Of a DNA stretch of 64,000 bases, positions 36,063-44,717 are shown piece by piece (position 1 is the first letter of the stretch; every line of letters begins with the position of its first letter). The position numbers and the translations under genes are program-made. The notes beneath the pieces are model-generated. The model worked only from the letters and a program-made list of their open reading frames with translations. It was not told the DNA's origin and did no database searches. The DNA comes from G963556115 sp963666605 (GTDB lineage: Bacteria > Planctomycetota > SZUA-567), in contig OZ223208.1 of the NCBI GenBank assembly GCA_965140405.1, positions 2,232,001 through 2,296,000 on the forward strand, written 5' to 3'.

Positions 36063-37061
36063 TTAGCGAACTTGAATCGTGCCATCTGCCTCGCATAGAT
36101 CTTTCGCAGGACATTTAAATTCTCCAGGTCTTATCCGACTGCTCTTCTTATTGTTAGGTTGGAGATAGACAAGGTCAGCTTTTGCAAGAACAACCTTGGT
36201 CCCAGGAGCAACACTATCAGTCAACCAAACATTACCACCAATAGTTGCACCCTCGCCAATAACTGTTTTGCCACCAAGTATGGTTGCACCTGCATAAATA
36301 ATTACATTATCTTCGATAATTGGGTGGCGCTGTTGTCCACGAATAGACTGCCCCTTAGCTGGCGCAAGCGCACCCAAAGTAACGCCTTGGTAAATCTGGA
36401 CATGATTTCCAATCTTACAGGTCTCACCAATTACTACACCAGTACCATGGTCAATAAAGAAGCTCTCACCTATAATAGCACCAGGATTTATATCAACACC
36501 TGTCTTACTATGAGCATGCTCACTCCAAAGCCTTGGTATAAGCGGCACTTCCTTCATAAACAACTCATGGGCAAGCCTGTATGTGCCAATAGCATGCACT
36601 GCAGGATAGCTTATAATAACCTCGTCAATACTTGCTGAGGCTGGATCACCATCAAATCCAGCGGCAATATCCTTCTTCATTGTCTCTCTAATTCTTGGTA
36701 GAGAATCAACTAATGCCATTACCGCATCTGATGCTCTCTGCTTAACATTGCACATCTCACAACAACCTTGGTTGCAAGCATACCTAAAGGCTCTTTGAAC
36801 TTCGGTTGAAAGTTCAAGAACTATGTGGTTTATCTGATCACCAATATGATACTTGAGATTACTCTTCGTTACAGGGTGTCCCCCAGCAAAATATCCTGGA
36901 AAGATTACGTCAAACAATCTATCTAAAGACTTCAAGACAATTTCACGGTCAGGAAGATCGTGCCCTTCAAGTTGGTTGATCCCAACACCGTCTTGGTATG
37001 ACTCGACCAATTTGTCGACAATAGGGGAAATATCTTTACCTTCAATTATATTATCAATCAT
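36063..37061 (-). CDS. cysE: Serine O-acetyltransferase with extended N-terminus
   Basis: The 332-residue protein transfers acetyl from acetyl-CoA to serine, making O-acetylserine for cysteine synthesis. The left-handed beta-helix hexapeptide repeats are clear: GVDINPGAIIGESFFIDHGTG, VVIGETCKIGNHVQIYQGVT, VTLGA, NVIIYAGATILGGKTVIGEG, GGNVWLTDSVAPGT. The catalytic His is in FIDHGTG. The preceding ~170 residues form the SAT N-terminal helical domain with an unusual cysteine cluster YACNQGCCEMCNV (C-x3-CC-x2-C). The C-terminus adds a short tail ending KCPAKDLCEADGTIQVR. It is well above the usual 170-270 residues. Confidence 0.92.
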   Translation of the reverse strand: MIDNIIEGKDISPIVDKLVESYQDGVGINQLEGHDLPDREIVLKSLDRLFDVIFPGYFAGGHPVTKSNLKYHIGDQINHIVLELSTEVQRAFRYACNQGCCEMCNVKQRASDAVMALVDSLPRIRETMKKDIAAGFDGDPASASIDEVIISYPAVHAIGTYRLAHELFMKEVPLIPRLWSEHAHSKTGVDINPGAIIGESFFIDHGTGVVIGETCKIGNHVQIYQGVTLGALAPAKGQSIRGQQRHPIIEDNVIIYAGATILGGKTVIGEGATIGGNVWLTDSVAPGTKVVLAKADLVYLQPNNKKSSRIRPGEFKCPAKDLCEADGTIQVR

Positions 37062-37449
37062 AATACTAGTTCCATTATAAAAGGTTTTTAAAAAATACTT
37101 ACTAACATATTATAAAACAATTGACATAAAAAGTCTAATCAATATTTTATGTCAAAAATTGATATAAGCCTTCTGTATCACAGGGATTTATTTTAGATAT
37201 AGGTTAATTCTATTAATAATATCAACGATTTATAAAGATTTTGTCACAATTTTGCTCAGAATAACACATAATTACATAAAAATCACTTTTATTTCTTATA
37301 AAAAGTGGCATAATATACAATACATTATATTTTGGCATGAAGTAATATGGGGATATGATATTTTGCTAGAATATAAATATTAAATTTATATGATAATTAT
37401 TATATGATATACTGAGACATTATTGATGATAATGAGGAGAATGAATACC
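37062..37449. other. 388-bp divergent intergenic region
   Basis: It separates the serine acetyltransferase gene (-) from the exported repeat protein gene (+). Apart from the inverted repeat at 37121-37155 it is plain AT-rich sequence. No ORF or RNA gene is supported. Confidence 0.5.
37121..37155. promoter_or_regulatory. Inverted repeat with opposing -35-like arms in divergent promoter region
   Basis: An 11-bp perfect inverted repeat, TTGACATAAAA (37121-37131) and TTTTATGTCAA (37145-37155), lies 60 bp upstream of the serine acetyltransferase start. Each arm reads as TTGACA on its own strand. On the plus strand TTGACA is followed after 16 bases by TATTTT. On the minus strand it is followed after 17 by TTTTTA. 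It could be overlapping divergent promoters or an operator. Confidence 0.35.
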
Positions 37450-40400
37450 ATGCTTGGTAGAATAATCGCTTTAATCTTGGCTCTTGTAATACTTGTGCAG
37501 TGCGGACAAGTTGTGGCTGCTGAGCCTCGTTCATACCAACCGCCTGCAAACACGCCGGTAATACCGTGGAAACGCTTCAGCATTGAATATGCTGTCAGAA
37601 TTGTTGGTAATGCGCTTACTTCAAAGGTAGAGTTCTATATTACAAATGACGGTGGCCTGACTTGGACTAAATATGGTGAAGATCCAGATAAGATCAGCCC
37701 AATGGTTATAAGTGTGCCAAGCGAAGGAACATACGGACTTATTACCGCTGTCTCTACAAATGTGAGACCTTCTTTTGCACCACGTCCTGGTACGAGACCC
37801 GATAGGTTTGTCATTGTTGACCGTACACCCCCTACAGCAGAATGGCTCAGTCCAAATGCGGAGAAAGTACTCCTAACTGATGCAGGCGTAGAATTGGTCT
37901 GGTCAACAAGCGATCTACATCTTGGTCTAAGCCCTGTAGATATTGAATACTCTACAGATGGAGGAAATTTCTGGCTTCCACTACGTGATAAACTTCCAGC
38001 AAAAGGTAGTATTAATTGGAACCCTCCAGTCCTTGAAGGACAGACTGATATAACACTTAGATTAATTGCAACCGACCTTGCTGGTAATAAAAGAATTGTG
38101 AAGAACAAGACAACATTCTCTCTAGACAATACACCTCCGGTTGTAACGATCTTAGGCCCTACATCATCTGGAGACTTCAACTTTGATGTAGAGTATACCG
38201 CAACTGACAGCGATACAAGTGTTAAAAAAGTTGAACTTTTCTACACTGTTGACGGTGGTACAGAGTGGTTCTACTTCGGTCCTGATGAAGATCTGTCAAC
38301 ACCGATCCACTTTAATGCGCCTGCAGCTAAGGAAGTAGGCTTATATATTGTTGCAACGGATAAAAATGGAAATGCAAACCCTACACCAGTTCGTGGGGCA
38401 ATGCCTATGGCATATGTCACTCTTGATATGGAACCACCACAAGTTGACATCCTTCCACCGTTTACTACCTCAGGACAAGTAATTGCTAAAGATGAAGCTG
38501 TAGATATAAGATGGACAGCAAGCGACATAAATATCAAGGACAATTCAGCCATCATTCAGCTTTCAAGAGATGGTGGAGCAACATGGACAGACCTCACATT
38601 TGACCAACCAGCAAATGGTTATTGGCAGTGGATACCTTCTGTTGTAGGCAACAACCTACTACTCAAAATAAGTGTATCCGATGTTATGGGAAATATTGGA
38701 ACCGCGATCAGTATGCCGTTTTCAGTTGATGAGAAACGCCCTACAATGCAGTTTGAAAGTATAACCCCAATAAACAATGGTCAAGACCGTGTAATAAATA
38801 GTCAACAAGATTATGCACCACAAAATAATGATATTTGGGCACCGCCGGTACCTTCTACTAATGAACTTGAATCTGAAACAATAGATGACCTTCCTGCAAA
38901 AACCGTAGCAGATGTCCAAAATGATAATGCTCTTGGAAATCCATTTGCTCCAGTAGAAGAAGTTACTGAATCAGAAACCATCACTGAAGAGTTACCTTCT
39001 GATGATATGACAATTTCTGATCTTGATATTCCAGCTCCAGTTGAAGAAGATGGTGTACCTACACTTGATGACAGTTTTGCAAATAATGAGATCACTGATG
39101 AGGAATTCTCTCCAGTTGACTCAGAGAATGACCCTCTTAATATTGAATCATTCTCTGAAGAGAACGAAGCAATACCCGCTCCACAAACAAATGATGGACT
39201 TGACGATCTAGGTGATTTAGGTCTTGATAGTATTCCAGATGTTCCACAGATTGCTGAAGAGACAAAAGAGACTAATACAGAGACGGCAAATGAACCAATA
39301 GATAATGGCAACGAGTTTGATGTTATACCTGAACCAGAATCATTTGATACTGATGATTCAATGGGCGGTGATGACATGGCTATTCCTGATATACCAACTA
39401 TTAGTGATACCGCATCAGAAAACACCGACACTATTGAGGAGGTTGATACGCCAACATCAACAATGTTTGAAGAAACGACTACCCAAGAAGCAATCCCTGC
39501 GATTCCTGACCTCCCTGCCCCAACAGACACTGAAGGTGGCGATGATTTTGGATTAGGACTTCCTCCTGTAGACAATGTTACCGAAGAGACAACAGAAACA
39601 CTAGATCTACCGCTTGACTTTGATGCAGAGTTGCCTGCTGAACCATTAATATCTACTGAAGATATACTAGCTCAAGCACAAACTGCCTTTGAAGAGGAAG
39701 AAGATCTGGATACTGCAGAGACCTTGGCTAAACAGGTTATCAAACAAGACCCAGAGAATGCCCAAGCATATGCAATTGTTGCAAGCGTATTGACAGAGAA
39801 AGGCAATTATGACAGCGCATTTGATTACGCTCATAAAGCTATCAATCTTGCTCCAGAGAGTGCAGAGTACCTTCAGATTCTTGGTTATGCTCAGTATCAA
39901 AAGGCCGTTGAGATAAACAAAATGCTTAGTAGCTCAGATCTAAACCCTAACCAAGCATCAAATCTTGGCACTCAACTTATGACCTCACTTGATCAAGCAC
40001 AAGCAGCGTACTCAAAGATGATCTCTTCTACAAATGATGCAGATGTTAAAGAGGGTTATTATCGTCTAGCACAGGTAGATTACTTCAAAGCAACAAGGGT
40101 TATGGATGATGAAGTACAAGTTGCTGATACTCTAAGAAAGGCAATTGCAAACTATCAAAAAGCCTATTCAATAGGTGAGCCAGACTATAGAGAAGTACTC
40201 CAGATTGGTATCTGTAATTATAGACTTACTGATTACGATCAATCAGAACAATGGCTAGAGAAGGCTCAAGAGATTGCCCCTGTTGGACGTACTCCAAAGG
40301 AAGCATTCTTCTACCTCGCTCTTATTAACGAGAAAACAGATAGAAATGAAGAAGCCCTTCCATTCTGGCAGAAGGTTGCAGAATTCTACCCAGAAGGCAG

Positions 40401-40452
40401 TTCGTACAGAAAACTAGCAGAGACACGCATCGCTGCTCTTTCTGGACTGTAG
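37450..40452 (+). CDS. Exported protein: Ig-like repeats, acidic linker, C-terminal TPRs
   Basis: A 1,000-residue secreted protein (ATG 37450, GAGGAG ten bases upstream; ATG 37441 is an alternative). The signal peptide is GRIIALILALVILVQCGQVVAA. About residues 30-440 hold four beta-sandwich-like repeats, each with a FYITNDGGLTW- or STDGGNFW-type hairpin and a following TPP hinge (DRTPPTAEW, DNTPPVVTI, DMEPPQVDI). About 440-735 is extremely acidic (Glu/Asp/Pro/Ser/Thr) and probably disordered. About 740-1000 is a chain of TPR-like helices (AQAYAIVASVLTEKGNYDSA, PDYREVLQIGICNYRLTDY, KEAFFYLALINEKTDRNEEA). The likely role is structural or scaffolding in the envelope, partner unknown. A hairpin terminator follows. 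Confidence 0.8.
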   Translation: MLGRIIALILALVILVQCGQVVAAEPRSYQPPANTPVIPWKRFSIEYAVRIVGNALTSKVEFYITNDGGLTWTKYGEDPDKISPMVISVPSEGTYGLITAVSTNVRPSFAPRPGTRPDRFVIVDRTPPTAEWLSPNAEKVLLTDAGVELVWSTSDLHLGLSPVDIEYSTDGGNFWLPLRDKLPAKGSINWNPPVLEGQTDITLRLIATDLAGNKRIVKNKTTFSLDNTPPVVTILGPTSSGDFNFDVEYTATDSDTSVKKVELFYTVDGGTEWFYFGPDEDLSTPIHFNAPAAKEVGLYIVATDKNGNANPTPVRGAMPMAYVTLDMEPPQVDILPPFTTSGQVIAKDEAVDIRWTASDINIKDNSAIIQLSRDGGATWTDLTFDQPANGYWQWIPSVVGNNLLLKISVSDVMGNIGTAISMPFSVDEKRPTMQFESITPINNGQDRVINSQQDYAPQNNDIWAPPVPSTNELESETIDDLPAKTVADVQNDNALGNPFAPVEEVTESETITEELPSDDMTISDLDIPAPVEEDGVPTLDDSFANNEITDEEFSPVDSENDPLNIESFSEENEAIPAPQTNDGLDDLGDLGLDSIPDVPQIAEETKETNTETANEPIDNGNEFDVIPEPESFDTDDSMGGDDMAIPDIPTISDTASENTDTIEEVDTPTSTMFEETTTQEAIPAIPDLPAPTDTEGGDDFGLGLPPVDNVTEETTETLDLPLDFDAELPAEPLISTEDILAQAQTAFEEEEDLDTAETLAKQVIKQDPENAQAYAIVASVLTEKGNYDSAFDYAHKAINLAPESAEYLQILGYAQYQKAVEINKMLSSSDLNPNQASNLGTQLMTSLDQAQAAYSKMISSTNDADVKEGYYRLAQVDYFKATRVMDDEVQVADTLRKAIANYQKAYSIGEPDYREVLQIGICNYRLTDYDQSEQWLEKAQEIAPVGRTPKEAFFYLALINEKTDRNEEALPFWQKVAEFYPEGSSYRKLAETRIAALSGL

Positions 40453-40495
40453 TCTTACAATAAAGATTTAACAATGTAACTAAAGTTAAAGTATA

Positions 40496-40540
40496 TATTA
40501 GAAAATCTTGCATGATCATATCATGCAAGATTTTCTAATA
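40496..40540. terminator. Perfect 20-bp hairpin, probably bidirectional terminator
   Basis: A 20-bp uninterrupted stem (40496-40515 against 40521-40540; core GAAAATCTTGCATGA/TCATGCAAGATTTTC) with a 5-base loop TCATA. It lies between convergent genes ending at 40452 (+) and 40605 (-). No strong U-tract, but the fold is very stable. Confidence 0.7.
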
Positions 40541-40604
40541 GTAACAAATAATATTAAAGCTAGTATTCATATATCTTAATGTGAATAACATATGACTGTA
40601 TCCA

Positions 40605-41162
40605 TTAGTCTTCGTTTAATTTTATATCATCTTCATCTAATTTGCTATTTCCATTTAAATTGTATTTTTCAGTCATCTTTTCAACAATCTCATCAACATT
40701 ATACAATTCAAGATATTTTTCTGTTGGTATACTACTAAAGTATTTAACCTCTAATTGCACACGAGGTTTCCATATAGTCTGAGTATAAGTTTCTCCTCCA
40801 GTTGTTGAAACAGAAACCCCACCCCATGACTCATTGGTTGCTGTTGAGCTTATAGGTGTTTGATGAAGATAGGACTCCGTCTTTGATACATCGCTAATAT
40901 TAATTATTACAAAGTATTTATAGCCAATTTTCTGACCTATTTCAGCAGATCTTAAGAATGCATAATCCTTTATTACATCGAATGATGAATATCCATTACC
41001 TTTATATAGTATTACATACTGATCTTCAGAAATACGTTTCTCATAATATCCTCCACTTTTACTACCAACATGGTACCCCGTAGGAATTGAAGGAGTTGAA
41101 CTTTGACTTACGCATCCTGTAAAGACAACTCCAAAAATAAACACAATTAACAATCTTATCAT
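40605..41162 (-). CDS. Putative lipoprotein, unknown function
   Basis: The 185-residue product has a short signal (IRLLIVFIFGVVFTGC) and a good lipobox FTGC. The mature part contains GYHVGSKSGGYYEKRISEDQY and YVILYKGNGYSSFDVIKDYAFLRSAEIGQKIGYKYFVI, resembling CC0125/CC1285-type lipoproteins of unknown role. The C-terminal third is more variable and ends in acidic residues. GGAGAA lies before the ATG. Convergent with the TPR protein. Confidence 0.75.
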   Translation of the reverse strand: MIRLLIVFIFGVVFTGCVSQSSTPSIPTGYHVGSKSGGYYEKRISEDQYVILYKGNGYSSFDVIKDYAFLRSAEIGQKIGYKYFVIINISDVSKTESYLHQTPISSTATNESWGGVSVSTTGGETYTQTIWKPRVQLEVKYFSSIPTEKYLELYNVDEIVEKMTEKYNLNGNSKLDEDDIKLNED

Positions 41163-41269
41163 AGATATTCTCCTTATAGTATTTATAAGATAATATATAG
41201 ATTAAGTTTGTTTTCAATAATTATTTTATATTATTCACTGATACAAATATTGATATTTAATAATACCAT

Positions 41270-41302
41270 AAAAAAGACTAACAAGGTAAAACCTCATTAG
41301 CC
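41270..41302 (-). terminator. Intrinsic terminator of the GT2/bshC gene cluster
   Basis: On the minus-strand RNA, 41302-41292 (GGCUAAUGAGG) pairs completely with 41286-41276 (CCUUGUUAGUC), with three G-U pairs and a UUUUA loop. U6 follows directly. The wobble pairs make it strand-specific. It lies 30 bases past the GT2 stop. Confidence 0.75.
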
Positions 41303-41331
41303 TGTAAAATTTAGACACTAACAATAAATAA

Positions 41332-42105
41332 TTAAAAATTATCTGTTGTAAGTTCTTGATTTATTACGGAGTGGTAATACTCAAGTCTATGTACATTATC
41401 TGTGAAGTTACCATTGAAGTTACGGGTTTCATCAAGGTATAATAGAGGCACAGCAATCTCCCGAATACTGAGCCCATGCCTAGCTGCTAGGACTGTCATC
41501 TGCATGAACATCCCGTATCCAGTCTCGGTTATGGGTAGTTTAGCAAGTGATTCCACTCTATATGCTCTAAACCCACAAAATGCGTCAGTAAGGCTATAAC
41601 CCGTTATTTCATTTAGCCGTTTTGTGATTTCTACATTTATAGCACGCCTGTCCTCATAATTTACAGAAGTATGCTCAGCTTCATTCAGGTATCTGGATCC
41701 CCAAACAAAATCACAAGAGCAACAACAACCGCATTTTTCAATAGCCTTGAAGAAACAGGAAATACTTTCTGGGTTATGCTGTCCGTCGGCATCCATGGTA
41801 ATGATGCTCTTATAATTATTGAGTTCAGCCCACTTAAATCCTTGTAATAGTACCCCGCCTGCTCCTGCATTTTCTTCATTGGAAATAACTGATATGTTGG
41901 GTATCTCCTTCAGCACTTCCAGACTATCATCAGTTGAGCAGTCATTTACAGCAAGGATATCGCCCTCCCAATTATCCTTGATTGAGTGGATCACATCGCG
42001 CAAGTGTGGCAATTCATTGAATACCGGCACTATAATTAGTGTTTCCTCTAAACCACTAAAATAACGCTTTATCTCTTTATATTTTGGTAAAAAATCATAT
42101 TTCAT
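41332..42105 (-). CDS. GT2 family glycosyltransferase with Cys cluster
   Basis: A 257-residue family 2 glycosyltransferase of DPM/polyprenol-phosphate sugar-transferase type. It has VPVFNELPHLRDVIHSI, VNDCSTDDS (first Asp pair), ENAGAGGVLLQGFKWA and the metal-binding MDADGQHNPE. No C-terminal membrane helices, so it is a soluble or peripheral enzyme. Between the catalytic motif and WGSRYLNEAE lies CGCCCSC, five cysteines in seven residues, which the family normally lacks. Its ATG overlaps the stop of bshC (TAATG), suggesting coupled translation. Sugar and acceptor are unknown. Confidence 0.87.
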   Translation of the reverse strand: MKYDFLPKYKEIKRYFSGLEETLIIVPVFNELPHLRDVIHSIKDNWEGDILAVNDCSTDDSLEVLKEIPNISVISNEENAGAGGVLLQGFKWAELNNYKSIITMDADGQHNPESISCFFKAIEKCGCCCSCDFVWGSRYLNEAEHTSVNYEDRRAINVEITKRLNEITGYSLTDAFCGFRAYRVESLAKLPITETGYGMFMQMTVLAARHGLSIREIAVPLLYLDETRNFNGNFTDNVHRLEYYHSVINQELTTDNF

Positions 42106-43721
42106 TAATCAAACATCCATAGTTTATGTGCACTAGAAAAAATATCTACACTACATATTGTATCGAAAAACTGCTTTCCGAGCAAGGAATAAAAGTATAG
42201 CCCTGCAATAGAAAGCTCTTGATACTTGTTACTAGGAAGAAGGTATTTTCTAAGCTTGAAGTATCTTTTTTTCGCATCTTCTCCCCCAAGTCCACGGTTG
42301 GCGACCATCCTTTTTTGTAAATTTTCTATTCTAGATATGTACTTATCAGCTTCGCGTTTGAAATCATTAATATTTTTAAATTCAAGATTAGCTAAGCTAG
42401 TTGTCAACAAAGCGTTGACATCACTGATATCTTGATAATATCTGGAAAAGCACTCACTGAATTCTCTATTAGACTCAATAAGTTTACCTTCTATTGCCTC
42501 CCAACTCCAATCACTCGACAAAATTTCCTCTTTAGGTATAGATAATGCCGTAAGTGATTTTGACATGCTAGGTGTGATAAATGTACCTGCGACACGAGGA
42601 ATAATTAAAGGCATCTCCTCTCCAAGGGCTTTGAAGTTGCTTCTGAGCTGGAAGTGATAAGCAAGCTCACCTCCACCAGCTATATACATCGGTACAGGAA
42701 TAATACGAGCTTGAATGATAGGCCTCAAGCCTGCCACAGGAGAGAACTTCTCTGGCTCAGAAGCCACCTTATTTTGTATCTCGTCTAATGAATATGATAT
42801 CTCAAGTTCAGGCACTTCAAACTTCCCATTCTTATACTTGATTCTGTACCTCATGCCTTTTTCAAGGTAGAATACAAAAGTATTCTCTTCATTCGCATCA
42901 GGTAGTTGGAGTGAATAGCCAGTATCAAGCATTTCTTTAGAGTCTTGCTGCATATTGGTAACAAGCTCACTATGTCTTGAAAGAGCAGCAGAGATTAAAG
43001 GCTTGGCAAGACTTCGCAAACAGTGCGGTTCAATAACAATCAGACCGTATTTACCAAACCACTTACTTATAAGTCTACTAAATGACATACCTATATTTGA
43101 AACATAAGCCTCTTTTAGTTCATTCATAATTTCATCAAGAAACTCAGTCTGGGGAAGACTAATAGACATCTTATCAATAAATTCTATAAATTCGGCACTA
43201 TCGATATCATTTGCCATTGCATGATCTTGTCCTGAATCGATTTCAAAATTATTCAAGTCATTAGAATTATCATACACTGATATATGGCTAAATTCACTCG
43301 AGTTATGATCCTCAGAGGCATTCCAGAAAACTGGTACGAACTCAAACTCAGACACCACACTATTGAGCTTATTAGTAAGGGATATTGTACTTGCAATTTT
43401 AAGTAATACAAAGAGGGCTCCTCCAAAAAGTGCCGGTTGATGCCCAGTAACTACAGCAAAACAATTCTTACTAGAAAGTCTTTCAATACTTTTTAATGAC
43501 TCAGCTGGCGCATCTATCTCTTCTGCATACTCCTCCAATATACGACAAAGTTCATACCTGTCCTTATTCCAAGAAAAATCTCTACATCTACTAAGTACCG
43601 ATTCTATCGAGAACGGTGAGTGTTTTGAGAAATCTTTATACCGCTCACTACCTGTTGCTCTATAATCATTGGTATACTTATTATATAATCCCATTTTATC
43701 TTCAATTTCGATAGAGTGCAT
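42105..43721 (-). CDS. bshC: BshC-like bacillithiol biosynthesis cysteine-adding enzyme
   Basis: A 538-residue BshC homologue. In bacillithiol synthesis BshC is the enzyme thought to attach cysteine to GlcN-malate. The family landmarks are clear: VVTGHQPALFGGALFVLLKI (family VVTGQQPGL-like), VPVFWNASEDHNSSEFSH, YIAGGGELAYHFQLRSNFK and MPLIIPRVAG, and a long coiled-coil helical part near the C-terminus (FKREADKYISRIENLQKR). Shine-Dalgarno AGGAAGGG lies before ATG 43721. The stop overlaps the GT2 start, and a CNNM gene ends 12 bases upstream. No BshA or BshB is in the window. Confidence 0.9.
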   Translation of the reverse strand: MHSIEIEDKMGLYNKYTNDYRATGSERYKDFSKHSPFSIESVLSRCRDFSWNKDRYELCRILEEYAEEIDAPAESLKSIERLSSKNCFAVVTGHQPALFGGALFVLLKIASTISLTNKLNSVVSEFEFVPVFWNASEDHNSSEFSHISVYDNSNDLNNFEIDSGQDHAMANDIDSAEFIEFIDKMSISLPQTEFLDEIMNELKEAYVSNIGMSFSRLISKWFGKYGLIVIEPHCLRSLAKPLISAALSRHSELVTNMQQDSKEMLDTGYSLQLPDANEENTFVFYLEKGMRYRIKYKNGKFEVPELEISYSLDEIQNKVASEPEKFSPVAGLRPIIQARIIPVPMYIAGGGELAYHFQLRSNFKALGEEMPLIIPRVAGTFITPSMSKSLTALSIPKEEILSSDWSWEAIEGKLIESNREFSECFSRYYQDISDVNALLTTSLANLEFKNINDFKREADKYISRIENLQKRMVANRGLGGEDAKKRYFKLRKYLLPSNKYQELSIAGLYFYSLLGKQFFDTICSVDIFSSAHKLWMFD

Positions 43722-43733
43722 ATTAGTCCCTTC

Positions 43734-44717
43734 CTAATTAATATTACTAAGTCCACGGACAATACTATCCAACAAGGTGTTTAACTGAACAGAACCAATA
43801 AAAACACCATTGCGACTTTTTACAATTGCAATTCTTGCACCATGATCACGCATTTTTGATATTGCGTGTAGAATAGGTGTCTTTCTGTCAAGAAGTAAGG
43901 CTTTTTCAGAAGCATTGGTTACCGATTTATCCAGCATCCCATCAAGATTCATTATAGAATTAATAGTAACTATTTCACCAGTAAACCTCATAAATCTATT
44001 ACATATTAGAGCCCTAGCGTAACCATTTTCTCTGATCAACCTACCTGCTTCTCTACAGGTTGCACTATCAGGTACAGTAAATGTCTCAATAGGGTTTAGA
44101 GTAAACTCAGAAACAAGGGTCTTTTCATGATCCATAACACGGCTTGCCATTCTATACTGCTCAAGGCTTATTCCACCTTCAGCAGTCCTCGCTTCCAGAC
44201 TTTCATATAGCCTGACCTTTCCTATAATTTCATTATCTGCATGACCTTTTTTATCCAAAACATATTGTAATATTGTACCAACACCACCTAATGTTATAGA
44301 CACTGGATAAAAGAGAACTTTACAAATAAATATAAATCTCGCTGAAATAATAAGGCAGATATTAGGAATTTCAAAAGCTATTCTTTTTGGTAATGACTCA
44401 GCAAATAAAAAGCAAAAAGGTGTTAGAATAAGAGTTGTAAATAACTCAGGCTTACTAAAAGAAAGCTGAGTAAAGTAGTTAGTTAGCAGATTTGTTGCAA
44501 CAAATATTGAAAGATTGGTACCAATAAGCATTGTCGTAATAAGACTAGGCATATTACTTAGTAACTTAGTCACAAGAATAGCTCTCTTATCACCATGGGC
44601 AACCTTTGCATGTAGGTCAATAGTATTCACACTATAAGCTGCAGTTTCAATACCACTAAAGAAACCACTAAAACCTACAGCTAATAAAATACCAAAAAGT
44701 ATAAGTATCTCAAACAT
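43734..44717 (-). CDS. CNNM/CBS-domain membrane protein, short form
   Basis: A 327-residue protein from ATG 44717 (GGAGGAG upstream), overlapping the upstream CNNM gene by eight bases. The N-terminal DUF21/CNNM domain has three or four TM helices (ILILFGILLAVGFSGFFSG, NMPSLITTMLIGTNLSIFVA, ESLPKRIAFEIPNI). A CBS pair follows (about residues 190-320: LVSEFTLNPIETFTVPDSAT, LLLDRKTPILHAISKMRDHGAR). The C-terminal CorC_HlyC domain is missing. Such proteins are linked to Mg2+/Co2+ efflux. It is encoded with a second, longer relative. Confidence 0.88.
   Translation of the reverse strand: MFEILILFGILLAVGFSGFFSGIETAAYSVNTIDLHAKVAHGDKRAILVTKLLSNMPSLITTMLIGTNLSIFVATNLLTNYFTQLSFSKPELFTTLILTPFCFLFAESLPKRIAFEIPNICLIISARFIFICKVLFYPVSITLGGVGTILQYVLDKKGHADNEIIGKVRLYESLEARTAEGGISLEQYRMASRVMDHEKTLVSEFTLNPIETFTVPDSATCREAGRLIRENGYARALICNRFMRFTGEIVTINSIMNLDGMLDKSVTNASEKALLLDRKTPILHAISKMRDHGARIAIVKSRNGVFIGSVQLNTLLDSIVRGLSNIN

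Noticed and set aside
38811..39575. 254-codon open frame on the minus strand
   Set aside because: It is a Ser/Val-rich shadow of the acidic Glu/Asp region of the plus-strand exported protein; it has no Shine-Dalgarno or domain, and the plus frame has clear repeats and TPRs.
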